NCBI GenBank assembly: GCA_002431905.1
Contig: DJER01000003.1
Span: forward strand, 1 to 41,688
DNA from: Christensenella sp. UBA5893
GTDB lineage: Bacteria > Bacillota > Clostridia > Christensenellales > UBA1242
Direction of reading: 5' to 3'
Length of the DNA stretch: 41,688 bases
Position 1 is the first letter of the stretch, and each line of letters opens with the position of its first letter. The notes under the pieces were generated by a model, which searched no databases, was not told where the DNA came from, and was given only the letters and a program-made list of their open reading frames with translations. The translations under genes were made by a program, and so were the position numbers. Positions 8,057-16,268 of the stretch are shown in pieces.

Positions 8057-8638
8057 ATGATAATTGGCAAAAGGATAAAAGAACTTAAATCCGAATTAAA
8101 ATACAAAAGGCATAATAATGACTTTGTAATTATAGATGATGAAAGAGCAATTATAAACGTTGGGGCAGAAAATTATGATGATATTTTTTCGCCACATTGC
8201 TATAAGGGTGGTGACACACTTTCATCAAGTCTTGTTGACTATCTTGGTCAAAAGAGTAATGCAGTGCATTATGATTATGACCTGACAATTCGTTTTCATG
8301 TTAAGAATGCAACAGAAGAAAAACGAGTTGAAATTGAAAATGCAATAAAAGAAAACTATGTTAACGAAGTTCGTGGAATAGAAGAAAAAATGCATCGAAC
8401 AACAATTTTCTCAATGTGGTTTGTAATGTTGGGCGTTTTGTTTTCGGCAGTATATTTGCTTTTAATTCATTTTGCATCAACTGAATTTACTTATCTTATA
8501 GACATATTCGCATGGCTGTTTTTGTGGGAAGGCACTGATGCTTTCTTTTTGGATAGAAGAATGATGCAACTGCATTTGGTGCGAGCGTACAGGCTGGCAA
8601 CGGCAAAAATAGAAATTATTGAATTTGAACCATACTAA
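8057..8638 (+). CDS. Uncharacterised two-TM membrane protein
   Basis: I do not recognise this 193-residue protein. Residues 1-112 are soluble and mixed alpha/beta, with charged segments such as GKRIKELKSELK at the start. Two membrane segments follow, at about 117-138 (FSMWFVMLGVLFSAVYLLLI) and about 144-163 (YLIDIFAWLFLWEGTDAFF). The tail (DRRMMQLHLVRAYRLATAKIEIIEF) is basic then hydrophobic. The predicted topology is a helical hairpin with both ends in the cytoplasm. AAGGGAT precedes the ATG. It is the first gene of a three-gene operon; the next gene, a glycosyltransferase, starts 12 bases later, so a role with that enzyme is possible. Confidence 0.75.
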   Translation: MIIGKRIKELKSELKYKRHNNDFVIIDDERAIINVGAENYDDIFSPHCYKGGDTLSSSLVDYLGQKSNAVHYDYDLTIRFHVKNATEEKRVEIENAIKENYVNEVRGIEEKMHRTTIFSMWFVMLGVLFSAVYLLLIHFASTEFTYLIDIFAWLFLWEGTDAFFLDRRMMQLHLVRAYRLATAKIEIIEFEPY

Positions 8639-8650
8639 AAGGATAAGAAA

Positions 8651-9991
8651 ATGTATCACACAATTTTTAACATAGGTAATATTATATTCTATATTTTAAT
8701 GGGAATAAGTTTTATGCTTTTACTCCAAAAAATTATTCACCATATATTTGGGTTATTTCCTGCAAAAAAATTTCCAGATGCAAAAGTTGACCACAAGTTT
8801 GCAGTTTTAATTCCTGCAAGAAATGAAAGTGCAGTTATTGAACAATTACTATTGTCAATTAGTGAACAAAATTACAACCATGATTTGATTGACACATATG
8901 TTATTGTTGAAAGCGAAAATGACCCAACTTGTGAAATTGCAAAAAAATATAAAAACACAAATATATTTGTTCGTAAGCACCTAGAAAACAAGGGCAAGGG
9001 TTATGCTTTGGACGAGGCAATAAAAGATATTTTTGAAAAAAACAAAGTATATGATGCTTTCATTATTTGTGACGCTGATAACGTTTTGGACAAAAACTTT
9101 GTTCGTGAAATGAACAAAACATATGATGCTGGGTACAAACTTTGTTTGGGTTACAGAAACAGCAAAAACTGGAATGGTGGTTGGGTTGCTTCTTGCAGTG
9201 CCCTAACATTTTCTATGATAAACACCTTCCATAATAAAAGTAGAGCAAGATTTAATCGCAATGTTATGGTAAGTGGAACAGGTTTTTATATTGCCTATGA
9301 TGTGTTAAAACAAATGGGTGGTTGGAACTTTTACACTCTTACCGAAGATTATGAAATTTCACTTTTCTCAACTCTCAATAATGTAAAGTCAACATACAAC
9401 GAATATGCCGAGTTCTATGATGAACAACCAACATCGTTAAAGGCAAGTTGGAATCAAAGACTTCGTTGGGTAAAAGGTTATGGACAAGTAAACAAAAAAT
9501 ATCAAAAGAAACTATTAAAAAGTGCAGTGTTTGACAAAAAGAATCGTTGGAGCAAACTTGAATATTCAATGAGCGTTCTTCCTGTTATGGTACTATTGGC
9601 TTCAACAATTTTGTATGCAGTGTTTACTCTTGTTTTGGCAATTGTTGGTTCGTGCTTGCATGAAGAAATTGCATGGAAAGTTTGGCGAGCGTTTGCAATT
9701 GTTATTGGTGTTATTTATCTATTCTATTTCTTCTATGCAATGATAATGCTTATTGTAGAAAGAAAACACACAAATATAACTTTCAAAAATGCTCTTGTAT
9801 GTTGTCTTATGAGTGTGTTCTACTGGGCAATGTATATTCCATTATATGTTACAGCACTTTTCAAAAAAGAAGTTGAATGGAAACCAATTATACACAGTGT
9901 ACATATGGATGGCGACACAAAAGTTGAAGTAAGTTTGGAAGAAAGCGAGTCGGCAAGAAAAGTTGACGATGACGAAGGGCCTATTCTTTAA
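8651..9991 (+). CDS. Processive family 2 glycosyltransferase (membrane)
   Basis: A 446-residue inverting GT2 enzyme of the cellulose-synthase/poly-GlcNAc-synthase type. One membrane helix lies at about residues 8-29. The catalytic domain starts with FAVLIPARNESAVIEQLL. It has the UDP-sugar-binding CDAD motif near residue 141, the catalytic TED near 231 and the QRLRW motif near 266 that marks processive enzymes. Three further membrane segments follow (about 310-336, 350-372 and 383-408), which in relatives form the translocation channel. The acidic tail (ESESARKVDDDEGPIL) is cytoplasmic. It probably makes or extends a surface polysaccharide or glycolipid; the sugar cannot be told. AAAAGGATAAG precedes the ATG. 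Confidence 0.88.
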   Translation: MYHTIFNIGNIIFYILMGISFMLLLQKIIHHIFGLFPAKKFPDAKVDHKFAVLIPARNESAVIEQLLLSISEQNYNHDLIDTYVIVESENDPTCEIAKKYKNTNIFVRKHLENKGKGYALDEAIKDIFEKNKVYDAFIICDADNVLDKNFVREMNKTYDAGYKLCLGYRNSKNWNGGWVASCSALTFSMINTFHNKSRARFNRNVMVSGTGFYIAYDVLKQMGGWNFYTLTEDYEISLFSTLNNVKSTYNEYAEFYDEQPTSLKASWNQRLRWVKGYGQVNKKYQKKLLKSAVFDKKNRWSKLEYSMSVLPVMVLLASTILYAVFTLVLAIVGSCLHEEIAWKVWRAFAIVIGVIYLFYFFYAMIMLIVERKHTNITFKNALVCCLMSVFYWAMYIPLYVTALFKKEVEWKPIIHSVHMDGDTKVEVSLEESESARKVDDDEGPIL

Positions 9992-10008
9992 CATTAAAAG
10001 GAACACTT

Positions 10009-10671
10009 ATGGAAAAAGTTGAAAGCATATTAAAATACTACTTGCAAACAGCAAAACTTAAAGATGTTGTTAGAAGTGGCTGGAAATATTGGCATGTAAA
10101 AAAAGAAAGATTGGAAAGTGTTGCTGAACATATTTATGGAACTTGTATGCTTGCCATTGGAATTTGGTCACAAACCTTGCCACCGGTAAATCTTTCGGAA
10201 GTTTTGCTTACTCTTGCAATACATGAAACCGAAGAGATTATAATTGGAGATTTGACACCTTTTGATAAGGGCTACGAAGAAAAAGCAAAACAGGGAAAAG
10301 AAGCAACAAAAAAAATATTTTCTGGTTTGGTTGCAAAAGAAGTTTTTGAAAACCTTTTGGATAACTTTAACAATGGTACATCTCAAGAAGGAATTTTTGC
10401 AAGAAAGTGTGACAAACTTGAATGTGACTTGCAAGCAAAAATCTATGACGAACAAGGCTTTATGAAACTTGAAGATGCCGAAAAATGTGTAAAAGAAAAT
10501 GAAAAAATAACAAAATTGCAGGCTCGTGGTGCAAAAAGAGCATCAACATTTTTTATCTATAATGATAGACCTATATTTACAAAAGATATTAAAGAACCGG
10601 ATAAAGATATGTTTGTTGAAATATCAAAATATATAGAAAAACACAAAATATTAGATTTGTTAAAAGACTAA
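10009..10671 (+). CDS. HD-domain phosphohydrolase-like protein (YfbR/HD_3-like)
   Basis: A 220-residue protein resembling the YfbR-type HD family, which includes 5'-deoxynucleotidases. The first ligand region reads ESVAEHIYGTCMLA (His at about 41). The motif that normally reads HD is H72-E73 in LTLAIHETEEIIIGDLTPFD, and the following GDLTPF matches the family's GD(I/L)xPF. A later Asp in ARKCDKLECDLQAKIYD supplies the last ligand. The change of the second HD residue from Asp to Glu is unusual and may alter metal binding or activity. It is the third gene of the 8057 operon, 17 bases after the glycosyltransferase, with AAAAGGAAC before the ATG. The substrate is unknown. Confidence 0.8.
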   Translation: MEKVESILKYYLQTAKLKDVVRSGWKYWHVKKERLESVAEHIYGTCMLAIGIWSQTLPPVNLSEVLLTLAIHETEEIIIGDLTPFDKGYEEKAKQGKEATKKIFSGLVAKEVFENLLDNFNNGTSQEGIFARKCDKLECDLQAKIYDEQGFMKLEDAEKCVKENEKITKLQARGAKRASTFFIYNDRPIFTKDIKEPDKDMFVEISKYIEKHKILDLLKD

Positions 10672-10702
10672 AAAAGTGAGTACAAAAAGTACTCACTTTT
10701 AT
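10672..10702. terminator. Bidirectional terminator between the HD gene and radC
   Basis: AAAAGTGAGTAC pairs with GTACTCACTTTT around a short A loop, with A on one side and T-rich sequence on the other. It serves the two converging genes. Confidence 0.85.
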
Positions 10703-10703
10703 T

Positions 10704-11405
10704 TTATTTTTTGATGCATTCAACTTTCATTGTGTTTTTGATTGAATACAAACAATTTTTGTTAATTATTATGCTGTCATAAATTTCAAAACCAAGCGGA
10801 ACTAATGTTGTGGACAAAAGGCAATGAGTGTCGTAATCTTGTTTTGATGGATTAACTGAACCATATGGATGATTATGTGCAAAAACCAATTTTTTCTCTG
10901 ACCTTTTGATGAGCTTGCACAACAGTTTTGGAATATCAATTTGAACTTCCATAAAATCGCCTTCGGAAATTTTTTCACAAAACGAAAACTTGTCGTCTTT
11001 GTCCATATAGGCAACATAAACACATTCGTTTTTCTCATTCTTAAAATATGGGTAAATTAGGTTATACAGGTCGTTATAACTTTTGATATAGTTTTTTGTT
11101 GAGTTTTGTTCTTCCATGTATATTTCAAAAAGTTGAGGGATATAAGTTATTAGTCTTGCAGTTATATCTCCAACTCCCGGTATTTCTATAAGTTCGTCAT
11201 AACTTGCGTTAAGGATTCGGGCAATTGACCCAAATTTTTCTAATAGTCTGTGAGCAATTTCGTTTGTATCTTTTCTTGCATTTGTTGAAGTTAACAATTG
11301 CTCAATAATTTGGACATCGGATAAATTTTTGAGTCCGACTCTGTCAATTAGTTGCCTTAATCTTTTTCTATGACCTGTGTGACAATTTGATGAATCCGTT
11401 TCCAT
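10704..11405 (-). CDS. radC: RadC family JAB/MPN protein
   Basis: A 233-residue RadC homolog. The N-terminal half (about 10-90) carries a helix-hairpin-helix region (LIEIPGVGDITARLI), preceded by GHRKRLRQLIDRVG. The C-terminal half is a JAB1/MPN metalloprotease-like domain with the metal motif HNHPYG at 177-182 and Asp at about 190. The usual HNHPSG has Tyr in place of Ser. RadC's role in the cell is unsettled in general, despite the repair name. The ATG lies six bases after a perfect TATAAT, with no ribosome binding site, so the mRNA may be leaderless. It converges on the HD gene and diverges from degV1. Confidence 0.9.
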   Translation of the reverse strand: METDSSNCHTGHRKRLRQLIDRVGLKNLSDVQIIEQLLTSTNARKDTNEIAHRLLEKFGSIARILNASYDELIEIPGVGDITARLITYIPQLFEIYMEEQNSTKNYIKSYNDLYNLIYPYFKNEKNECVYVAYMDKDDKFSFCEKISEGDFMEVQIDIPKLLCKLIKRSEKKLVFAHNHPYGSVNPSKQDYDTHCLLSTTLVPLGFEIYDSIIINKNCLYSIKNTMKVECIKK

Positions 11406-11411
11406 ATTGAA

Positions 11412-11441
11412 ATTATATCACAATAAAATAATGGCAATCAA
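11412..11441 (-). promoter_or_regulatory. radC promoter, probably giving a leaderless mRNA
   Basis: On the minus strand: TTGATT (11441-11436), 18 bp and an extended -10 TG-A-TATAAT (11417-11412). The radC ATG begins six bases after the -10 box, at the expected transcription start. Confidence 0.65.
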
Positions 11442-11502
11442 GCAATTAAAATAATTTATCAAATTTTTTAATGTTGGCAAATGGTAAAAGTCAAGTATAT
11501 AT

Positions 11503-11531
11503 TTGACAAATATTGTAATATTTTGTAAACT
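11503..11531 (+). promoter_or_regulatory. Promoter of the tandem degV genes
   Basis: TTGACA (11503-11508), 17 bp and TAAACT (11526-11531), followed by AGGGGAG (11543-11549) before the degV ATG. Confidence 0.65.
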
Positions 11532-11554
11532 TACTTTTGTTTAGGGGAGTAGAA

Positions 11555-12391
11555 ATGAAAATAGCAATCAGTGCAGATAGCACTTGCGACTTATCAAATG
11601 AAATATGTGAAAAATATGACATTCATCTTAATGCCATGCCATTCTCACTTGGCGAAGATGATTTAAGACACGACGGTGTGACAGGAACAACAAAAGATGT
11701 TTTTGAATATGTTGAAAAAACTGGTAAATTGCCAACAACTTCGGCATATAATGAATATGAATATACTGAACATTTTAACAAATTATTAAAAGATTATGAT
11801 GCAGTTATTCATGTATCTTTCTCGTGGGAGATTTCGTCCACTGGTGCAAATGCAAGGCGTGCAAGCGAAAATATGCAAAATGTTTACACAATAGACAGCA
11901 AAAATCTTTCTTGTGGCTTTGGGCTTGTGGTTTTGGAATGTGCAATTTGGGCACAAATGGGAAAGAGTGTAGAAGAAATTATAAAGCACGCAGAAGAGGT
12001 TAGAGATCAAATTCAAACATCATTTTTGGTTGACACTTTGGAATATCTATACAAAGGTGGAAGATGTAGTGGTGTTACAAATGTTGTATCAAAAATTATC
12101 AAACTAAAACCAAGAATAAGTATTGTTGATGGAAAAATGGAAGTAACCAAAAAATATATTGGAAGCATTGACAATTGTTTGATGAGATATTGTGATGACA
12201 TATTAAAAGAAGCAAAACCAAACATCGAAAGAGTGTTTGTTGTTTCATCTTCACCGGTTGAAGTAGAGGGGAAAATAATACAAAAACTTAAAGATTATGG
12301 CTTTAAGGAAATTTTAACTGCCCAAGCTGGACCATCAATAAGTATTCATTGTGGCAAAAAGACTTTGGGAATAATGTACATAAAGGAGTGA
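11555..12391 (+). CDS. DegV family protein, first paralog (fatty-acid-binding fold)
   Basis: A 278-residue DegV protein. Family members bind a fatty acid between two domains, and the best-studied ones (FakB) present it to the kinase FakA for phosphorylation. The N-terminus SADSTCDL, TSAYNEYEY near residue 75 and YKGGRCSG near 170 are family signatures. No fakA-like gene is in the window, so the partner is unknown. I start it at the ATG at 11555, which has AGGGGAG ahead of it. A TTG 18 bases upstream would add six residues without support. The second degV follows after four bases, so the two are co-transcribed. Confidence 0.92.
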   Translation: MKIAISADSTCDLSNEICEKYDIHLNAMPFSLGEDDLRHDGVTGTTKDVFEYVEKTGKLPTTSAYNEYEYTEHFNKLLKDYDAVIHVSFSWEISSTGANARRASENMQNVYTIDSKNLSCGFGLVVLECAIWAQMGKSVEEIIKHAEEVRDQIQTSFLVDTLEYLYKGGRCSGVTNVVSKIIKLKPRISIVDGKMEVTKKYIGSIDNCLMRYCDDILKEAKPNIERVFVVSSSPVEVEGKIIQKLKDYGFKEILTAQAGPSISIHCGKKTLGIMYIKE

Positions 12392-12395
12392 TAAA

Positions 12396-13232
12396 ATGAA
12401 AATATGCGTAACTGCAGAAAGCACTTGTGATATTCCACAAGAGATAAGAGAAAAAGAGGGTATAGAAATTATACCATTTGGCGTAATGCTTGGCGAAGAG
12501 TTAAGACATGACGGCATTGATGTTACCCCACAAGATTTGTATGACTATGCTGACAAAACAAAGGATTTGCCAAAAACATCTGCAATAAATGAGGTTGAAT
12601 ATGAGGAGTTATTTGCCCGAAAATTAAAAGATTATGATGCACTTATTCATTTTTGTTTATCATCTGAAATTTCAAGTGCGTGCAGTAATGCTCAAAGAGC
12701 AGCAGAAAAATTTGAAAACGTTTATGTTATAGACACAAAAAGTTTGTCAAGTGGTTCTGGGCTTTTGGTTTTGTCTTGTGTGGATAAAATAAAGGAAGGG
12801 AAAGATATTGAAACAATATTAAAAGAAATAAACGAAGAAATCCCAAAAATTCAAGCATCGTTCTTGATTGATACATTAAAGTATCTTCACAAAGGTGGAA
12901 GATGTAGTGGTGTTGCAAAACTTGGTGCTGCAATATTTAACATCAAACTAAGAATAAGTTTGGTTGATGGGAAAATGGAAGTTACAAGAAGGTATATGGG
13001 AAGTATAAGTTCCTGTTTGGTAAAATACTGCAAAGATATGTTAAAAGAAGTTGAACCAAACAAAGATAGAGTTTTTGTAACATATTCATCACCTGTTGAA
13101 CCTGCAAGAACAATAATCATAAATATACTTAAAGAATATGGATTTAAAGAGATTATAGAATGTAATGCTTGCTCAACAATATGCACACACTGTGGGCCAA
13201 AAACTCTTGGAGTATTATATATTGCAAAATAA
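12396..13232 (+). CDS. DegV family protein, second paralog
   Basis: A 278-residue DegV protein, the same length as its neighbour and alike along its whole length, so this is a tandem duplication. The motifs are TAESTCDI at the N-terminus, TSAINEVEYEE near residue 70 and HKGGRCSG near 168. AAGGAG lies about eight bases before the ATG. Duplicated FakB-type proteins usually differ in acyl-chain preference; that these do is inference. A hairpin terminator ends the pair. Confidence 0.92.
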   Translation: MKICVTAESTCDIPQEIREKEGIEIIPFGVMLGEELRHDGIDVTPQDLYDYADKTKDLPKTSAINEVEYEELFARKLKDYDALIHFCLSSEISSACSNAQRAAEKFENVYVIDTKSLSSGSGLLVLSCVDKIKEGKDIETILKEINEEIPKIQASFLIDTLKYLHKGGRCSGVAKLGAAIFNIKLRISLVDGKMEVTRRYMGSISSCLVKYCKDMLKEVEPNKDRVFVTYSSPVEPARTIIINILKEYGFKEIIECNACSTICTHCGPKTLGVLYIAK

Positions 13233-13239
13233 AAAATTT

Positions 13240-13270
13240 GAGCCATTGACTATACAATGGTTCTTTTTTT
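13240..13270 (+). terminator. Terminator of the degV pair
   Basis: GAGCCATTG pairs with CAATGGTTC (one G-T pair), followed by seven T. Confidence 0.85.
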
Positions 13271-13282
13271 GTTCAAAATTTG

Positions 13283-13320
13283 GCTGTAACCCTTTAAAAT
13301 AAAGGGATTCAGCAATTTTT
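13283..13320 (+). terminator. Second hairpin upstream of hup
   Basis: GCTG-TAA-CCCTTTA and TAAAGGG-ATT-CAGC fold around a short A loop with a small internal mismatch, followed by AATTTTTTT. It lies just upstream of the hup promoter and probably insulates it from degV read-through. Confidence 0.6.
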
Positions 13321-13334
13321 TTATGTAAATTAGT

Positions 13335-13362
13335 TTGAAATTTACATAAAATGGGGTATAAT
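13335..13362 (+). promoter_or_regulatory. hup promoter
   Basis: TTGAAA (13335-13340), 16 bp and a perfect TATAAT (13357-13362), then AAAGGGGAAAGG before the ATG. This suggests high expression, as expected for HU. Confidence 0.8.
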
Positions 13363-13409
13363 ATAGTCACTTAAAGAAATCTTTAAGAATCCAAAAAAAG
13401 GGGAAAGGT

Positions 13410-13682
13410 ATGAACAAAGGAGAATTTGTTAAAGCAATGGCTGACAAAGCTGGCTTAACAGTAAAAGAAGCTGGAGTTGCATATGACGCTTTTGTTGAAG
13501 TTGTAACTGACGCTATGAAGAAAGGTGAAAAAGTTCAACTTGTTGGTTTTGGAACATTTGAAGTTCGTGAAAAAGCAGCAAGAGAAGGTATTAACCCACA
13601 AACAAAAGAAAAAGTAAGTATACCTGCTACAAAGGCACCTGCATTAAAGTTTGGAAAAGCTTATAAAGACTTATTCAACTAA
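13410..13682 (+). CDS. hup: DNA-binding protein HU
   Basis: A 90-residue histone-like protein of the HU/IHF family that bends and compacts DNA as a dimer. The sequence is typical along its whole length: MNKGEFVKAMADKAGLTVKEA at the start, the KVQLVGFGTFEVRE core, the beta arm containing GINPQTKEKVSIPATK, and the C-terminal PALKFGKAYKDLF. It is monocistronic, between its own strong promoter and a strong bidirectional terminator. It is the general nucleoid protein here and a natural point of comparison for the AT-hook protein at 26725. Confidence 0.97.
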   Translation: MNKGEFVKAMADKAGLTVKEAGVAYDAFVEVVTDAMKKGEKVQLVGFGTFEVREKAAREGINPQTKEKVSIPATKAPALKFGKAYKDLFN

Positions 13683-13690
13683 TAAGTAAA

Positions 13691-13722
13691 AAATATCTAC
13701 CAAGTTGGTAGATATTTTTTTA
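13691..13722. terminator. Bidirectional terminator between hup and the HD-TGS gene
   Basis: AATATCTACCAA and TTGGTAGATATT form a near-perfect inverted repeat around a central G, with A and T runs on the two sides. The converging genes end on each side of it. Confidence 0.85.
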
Positions 13723-13725
13723 TGT

Positions 13726-15192
13726 CTATTGATGATTAAATTTTTTTTCAAAATATTTAATAAGAGTCCTTTTGGTATATTCGTTTTCACAGTATGCAAG
13801 CCACTTTAAGGTTGCAATGTTTATGTTTATACCGTCTTTTAGTTCGCATACAATTTCAACCTTGTCACCATCATTAAGCTTTGTGTAAACAGGTGAACTG
13901 TTTGGCGAATTGTTTATATATGCACACTTGCAAGAAAATCCAACATCATTGTGAAGTCTAAAAGCAAAATCAAGAACTGTGCTGTTTTCTGGGATTCTTA
14001 TTCTGTCGTTATTTGGTGTGATGATTGATATATACTTTGTTTCAATTTTTCCAGCAGTTGTTTCATCAAGCATGTCAATGTCGGTACCTTTTATTGTACC
14101 GTTTTGCATAATAGTATACTCATGTCGAGAAAGCAAGGTTATATCATATAAGTTCCTAATCTTGTCTTGAATTTTTAAAAAATTGTTGCCAAGTTCATCT
14201 TGGTTAAATCCAATACAAGTGAACAATGTACTTAAATTTGTTTCGGTTAGTAGTTCATATAAAAGTGAAAGGTTGTGAATGTTATTTAGGTTTTCATTAA
14301 ATATAATATAAATATTGTATAGTGGAACAAAAACCAAATTGCTTTCTTTTATCTTTTCAAGGTTGTTTATTTCAAACCTTTGAGAGATTTCGTCAAAAAT
14401 TTGTTTTTCAGTTTTTGGTGTAACAATCACTTTATATAATGATAAGTTGGATTTTAGTGAAGGAAGATACACCGAGATTTCGTTTGTTATATAGTCAGTT
14501 AGTTGTGAGATATATACTTCTGCATTTTTATAATTTCTTTTTAAAAAACTCAAAAAGTTTGCTGACTTATCTTCATTTGTAATCAAAAAACAATAGTTTG
14601 TTAATGTGTCATAAAAATATTTTGTTTTGAGAAGTTTTGCAAGGGGTATTATCCATTTTTCGGTTTCTTTAACTTTTGCTTCTTTTTTGTACTTTGCAAA
14701 ACAGCCAATTGTTTGAAGATTGTTAACTCTGTCGGCGAATTTGATATAAAACCCAAATTTATTTTGCTTTCCAAGACTTATTAGTTTTTGATAGGTTTTG
14801 TCATCTACTGCAAGTTTCAAAAAGTCCTGTTCTGCATAAAGGTTGTTGCTGTCAAGGGTGTAATTTTCCTTTGTTATCGCTGTAACACTGTCTACAATTT
14901 CGGCAATTTGTCTGTTAAATTCTTTTTCAATCTCTTCAATTGTAACCCCACAATCTTCAACTGTGTCATGAAGTAGGGCAGATGCAATTACGTCTGTGTT
15001 AAAGTCAAGTTTCTCAAGAATGCTGGCAACTTCAACTGGATGGATAATGTATGGGTCGCCACCTTTTCGAAATTGACCATCATGTTTTTGTTTTGCAAAA
15101 TTATATGCTTTTACAACATTATATATGTCGGCACTGTTTTTGTTTTTTAGGTCTTCAATTATGTTATTATATTCTTGTTCGTAATTAGTCAT
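13726..15192 (-). CDS. RelA/SpoT-like HD + TGS protein, apparently hydrolase-only
   Basis: A 488-residue protein. The N-terminus is a (p)ppGpp-hydrolase-type HD domain with HDGQFRKGGDPYIIHP (first His at about 51), LLHDTVED (H75-D76) and IKFADRVNNLQTI. A TGS domain lies near the C-terminus (about 390-455: ISIITPNNDRIRIPENSTVL, GDKVEIV). The region between, where RelA enzymes have the synthetase, shows none of the synthetase motifs I would expect (such as DxxAxRV or GYQSxH), so synthesis is probably lost. I start it at 15192: AAAGGA is nine bases ahead of that ATG but touches the ATG at 15201. It overlaps the HTH gene's stop in an 8-base ATGACTAA and is therefore coupled to it. Hydrolysis of ppGpp is inferred. 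Confidence 0.82.
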   Translation of the reverse strand: MTNYEQEYNNIIEDLKNKNSADIYNVVKAYNFAKQKHDGQFRKGGDPYIIHPVEVASILEKLDFNTDVIASALLHDTVEDCGVTIEEIEKEFNRQIAEIVDSVTAITKENYTLDSNNLYAEQDFLKLAVDDKTYQKLISLGKQNKFGFYIKFADRVNNLQTIGCFAKYKKEAKVKETEKWIIPLAKLLKTKYFYDTLTNYCFLITNEDKSANFLSFLKRNYKNAEVYISQLTDYITNEISVYLPSLKSNLSLYKVIVTPKTEKQIFDEISQRFEINNLEKIKESNLVFVPLYNIYIIFNENLNNIHNLSLLYELLTETNLSTLFTCIGFNQDELGNNFLKIQDKIRNLYDITLLSRHEYTIMQNGTIKGTDIDMLDETTAGKIETKYISIITPNNDRIRIPENSTVLDFAFRLHNDVGFSCKCAYINNSPNSSPVYTKLNDGDKVEIVCELKDGININIATLKWLAYCENEYTKRTLIKYFEKKFNHQ

Positions 15193-16159
15193 AGTCGGCA
15201 TCCTTTATTAAACGATAATAGTTATCATCTTCAAAATTGCTTACCTTGGCAAACCTAAACATATTTGATTCTATGCAGTTTGATATAATGTTTTTTACAC
15301 TATCCTCAATTATTTTCTTTTGTTGATATTCACTAAGCCCACTTTCTTTTTGACTGTTAAATAATCTTTTGAAAAGGTTAATAAGTTCATTAACTTCGTT
15401 TTTGATATTAAAATCACTTATGCCAAGAGCAAGAAGATTATATATTTCGCCGTCTGGAATTTTTAAAATTTTGCTTGAAACCAAGATATATTGCACACAA
15501 GGAATATGCTCTCTTCCTCTTGAAATTGAGTTTACTGTTCCAAGTCCGCCGATATAATGACTTTGTGTTGGTGGGTTGTTTAAGATTATCATACATTTAT
15601 CATTGTTGTTTTTTAGTGAAACAAAAATTTGTTGTGGGTTTTGATCCAAACTTCCCCAATAATAGTTAGGAAATTGAGCATAAAACTCTGCAATTTTTTT
15701 GACATCGCCATTAAAAGATAAAAGTGTTTTAAAATATTCTTCAGCTTTTTGTCTGTCAACCATAAATAGTCCAAAAGCTTTTACACCTTTTGGCGATGAA
15801 ATGTCAACATCATCAACAATTGAAATTATACCAAATGTCAAAATGTCATAGTTGTAACTTCCAACTTTACCTTTGTAGGCACTTGAATTGTAGTAATAAA
15901 CGATGTATGTTCCAAAATACTTTTTGTATGAAACATCTTTTACAATGTTAAAACTTGTGTCTTCCAAATTTGTTGTTAAAAATTGGTCAATGTCAATCTT
16001 ATATGCCTTTTTTAGGGCAAGCAAAAATTGTGCCGAAGGCAAACTTTTTCCGTTAATGTAGTTTGCAATGCTTCCACTAGAAAAACCGGTTTTTTCGGCA
16101 ATGTCGTGCTGTGAATATAGTTTTGCAAGATGTTTTAAGTTATTGATAAAAATATCCAT
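15185..16159 (-). CDS. Xre-type HTH regulator with large unknown C-terminal domain
   Basis: A 324-residue protein. Residues about 8-60 form a Cro/C1-type helix-turn-helix (LYSQHDIAEKTGFSSGSIAN then YINGKSLPSAQFLLALKKAY). The remaining 260 residues are not recognisable; they include VDRQKAEEYFKTL and IPCVQYILVSSKILKIPDGE and have no membrane segment. I start it at the ATG at 16159, where TAGGAG stands seven bases ahead; the longer frame adds a hydrophobic stretch without support. A 14-bp perfect palindrome overlies its -10 box, which suggests autoregulation. The stop overlaps the HD-TGS start by eight bases, so regulator and nucleotide enzyme are made together. A sensing role for the C-terminal domain is speculation. 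Confidence 0.82.
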   Translation of the reverse strand: MDIFINNLKHLAKLYSQHDIAEKTGFSSGSIANYINGKSLPSAQFLLALKKAYKIDIDQFLTTNLEDTSFNIVKDVSYKKYFGTYIVYYYNSSAYKGKVGSYNYDILTFGIISIVDDVDISSPKGVKAFGLFMVDRQKAEEYFKTLLSFNGDVKKIAEFYAQFPNYYWGSLDQNPQQIFVSLKNNNDKCMIILNNPPTQSHYIGGLGTVNSISRGREHIPCVQYILVSSKILKIPDGEIYNLLALGISDFNIKNEVNELINLFKRLFNSQKESGLSEYQQKKIIEDSVKNIISNCIESNMFRFAKVSNFEDDNYYRLIKDADYD

Positions 16160-16170
16160 ATATGTACTCC

Positions 16171-16207
16171 TAACATATATGTTACTCTTATTATAATAAA
16201 AAATCAA
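16171..16207 (-). promoter_or_regulatory. Promoter and palindromic operator of the HTH/HD-TGS genes
   Basis: On the minus strand: TTGATT (16207-16202), 17 bp and TAACAT (16184-16179). The perfect palindrome TAACATATATGTTA (16171-16184) covers the -10 box. It is a good candidate for the operator of the HTH protein it precedes. Confidence 0.6.
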
Positions 16208-16268
16208 CAATATGATATTAAATATATATAGGATATTAAATGATAAAACAAAATATTCTAAATAAAAT

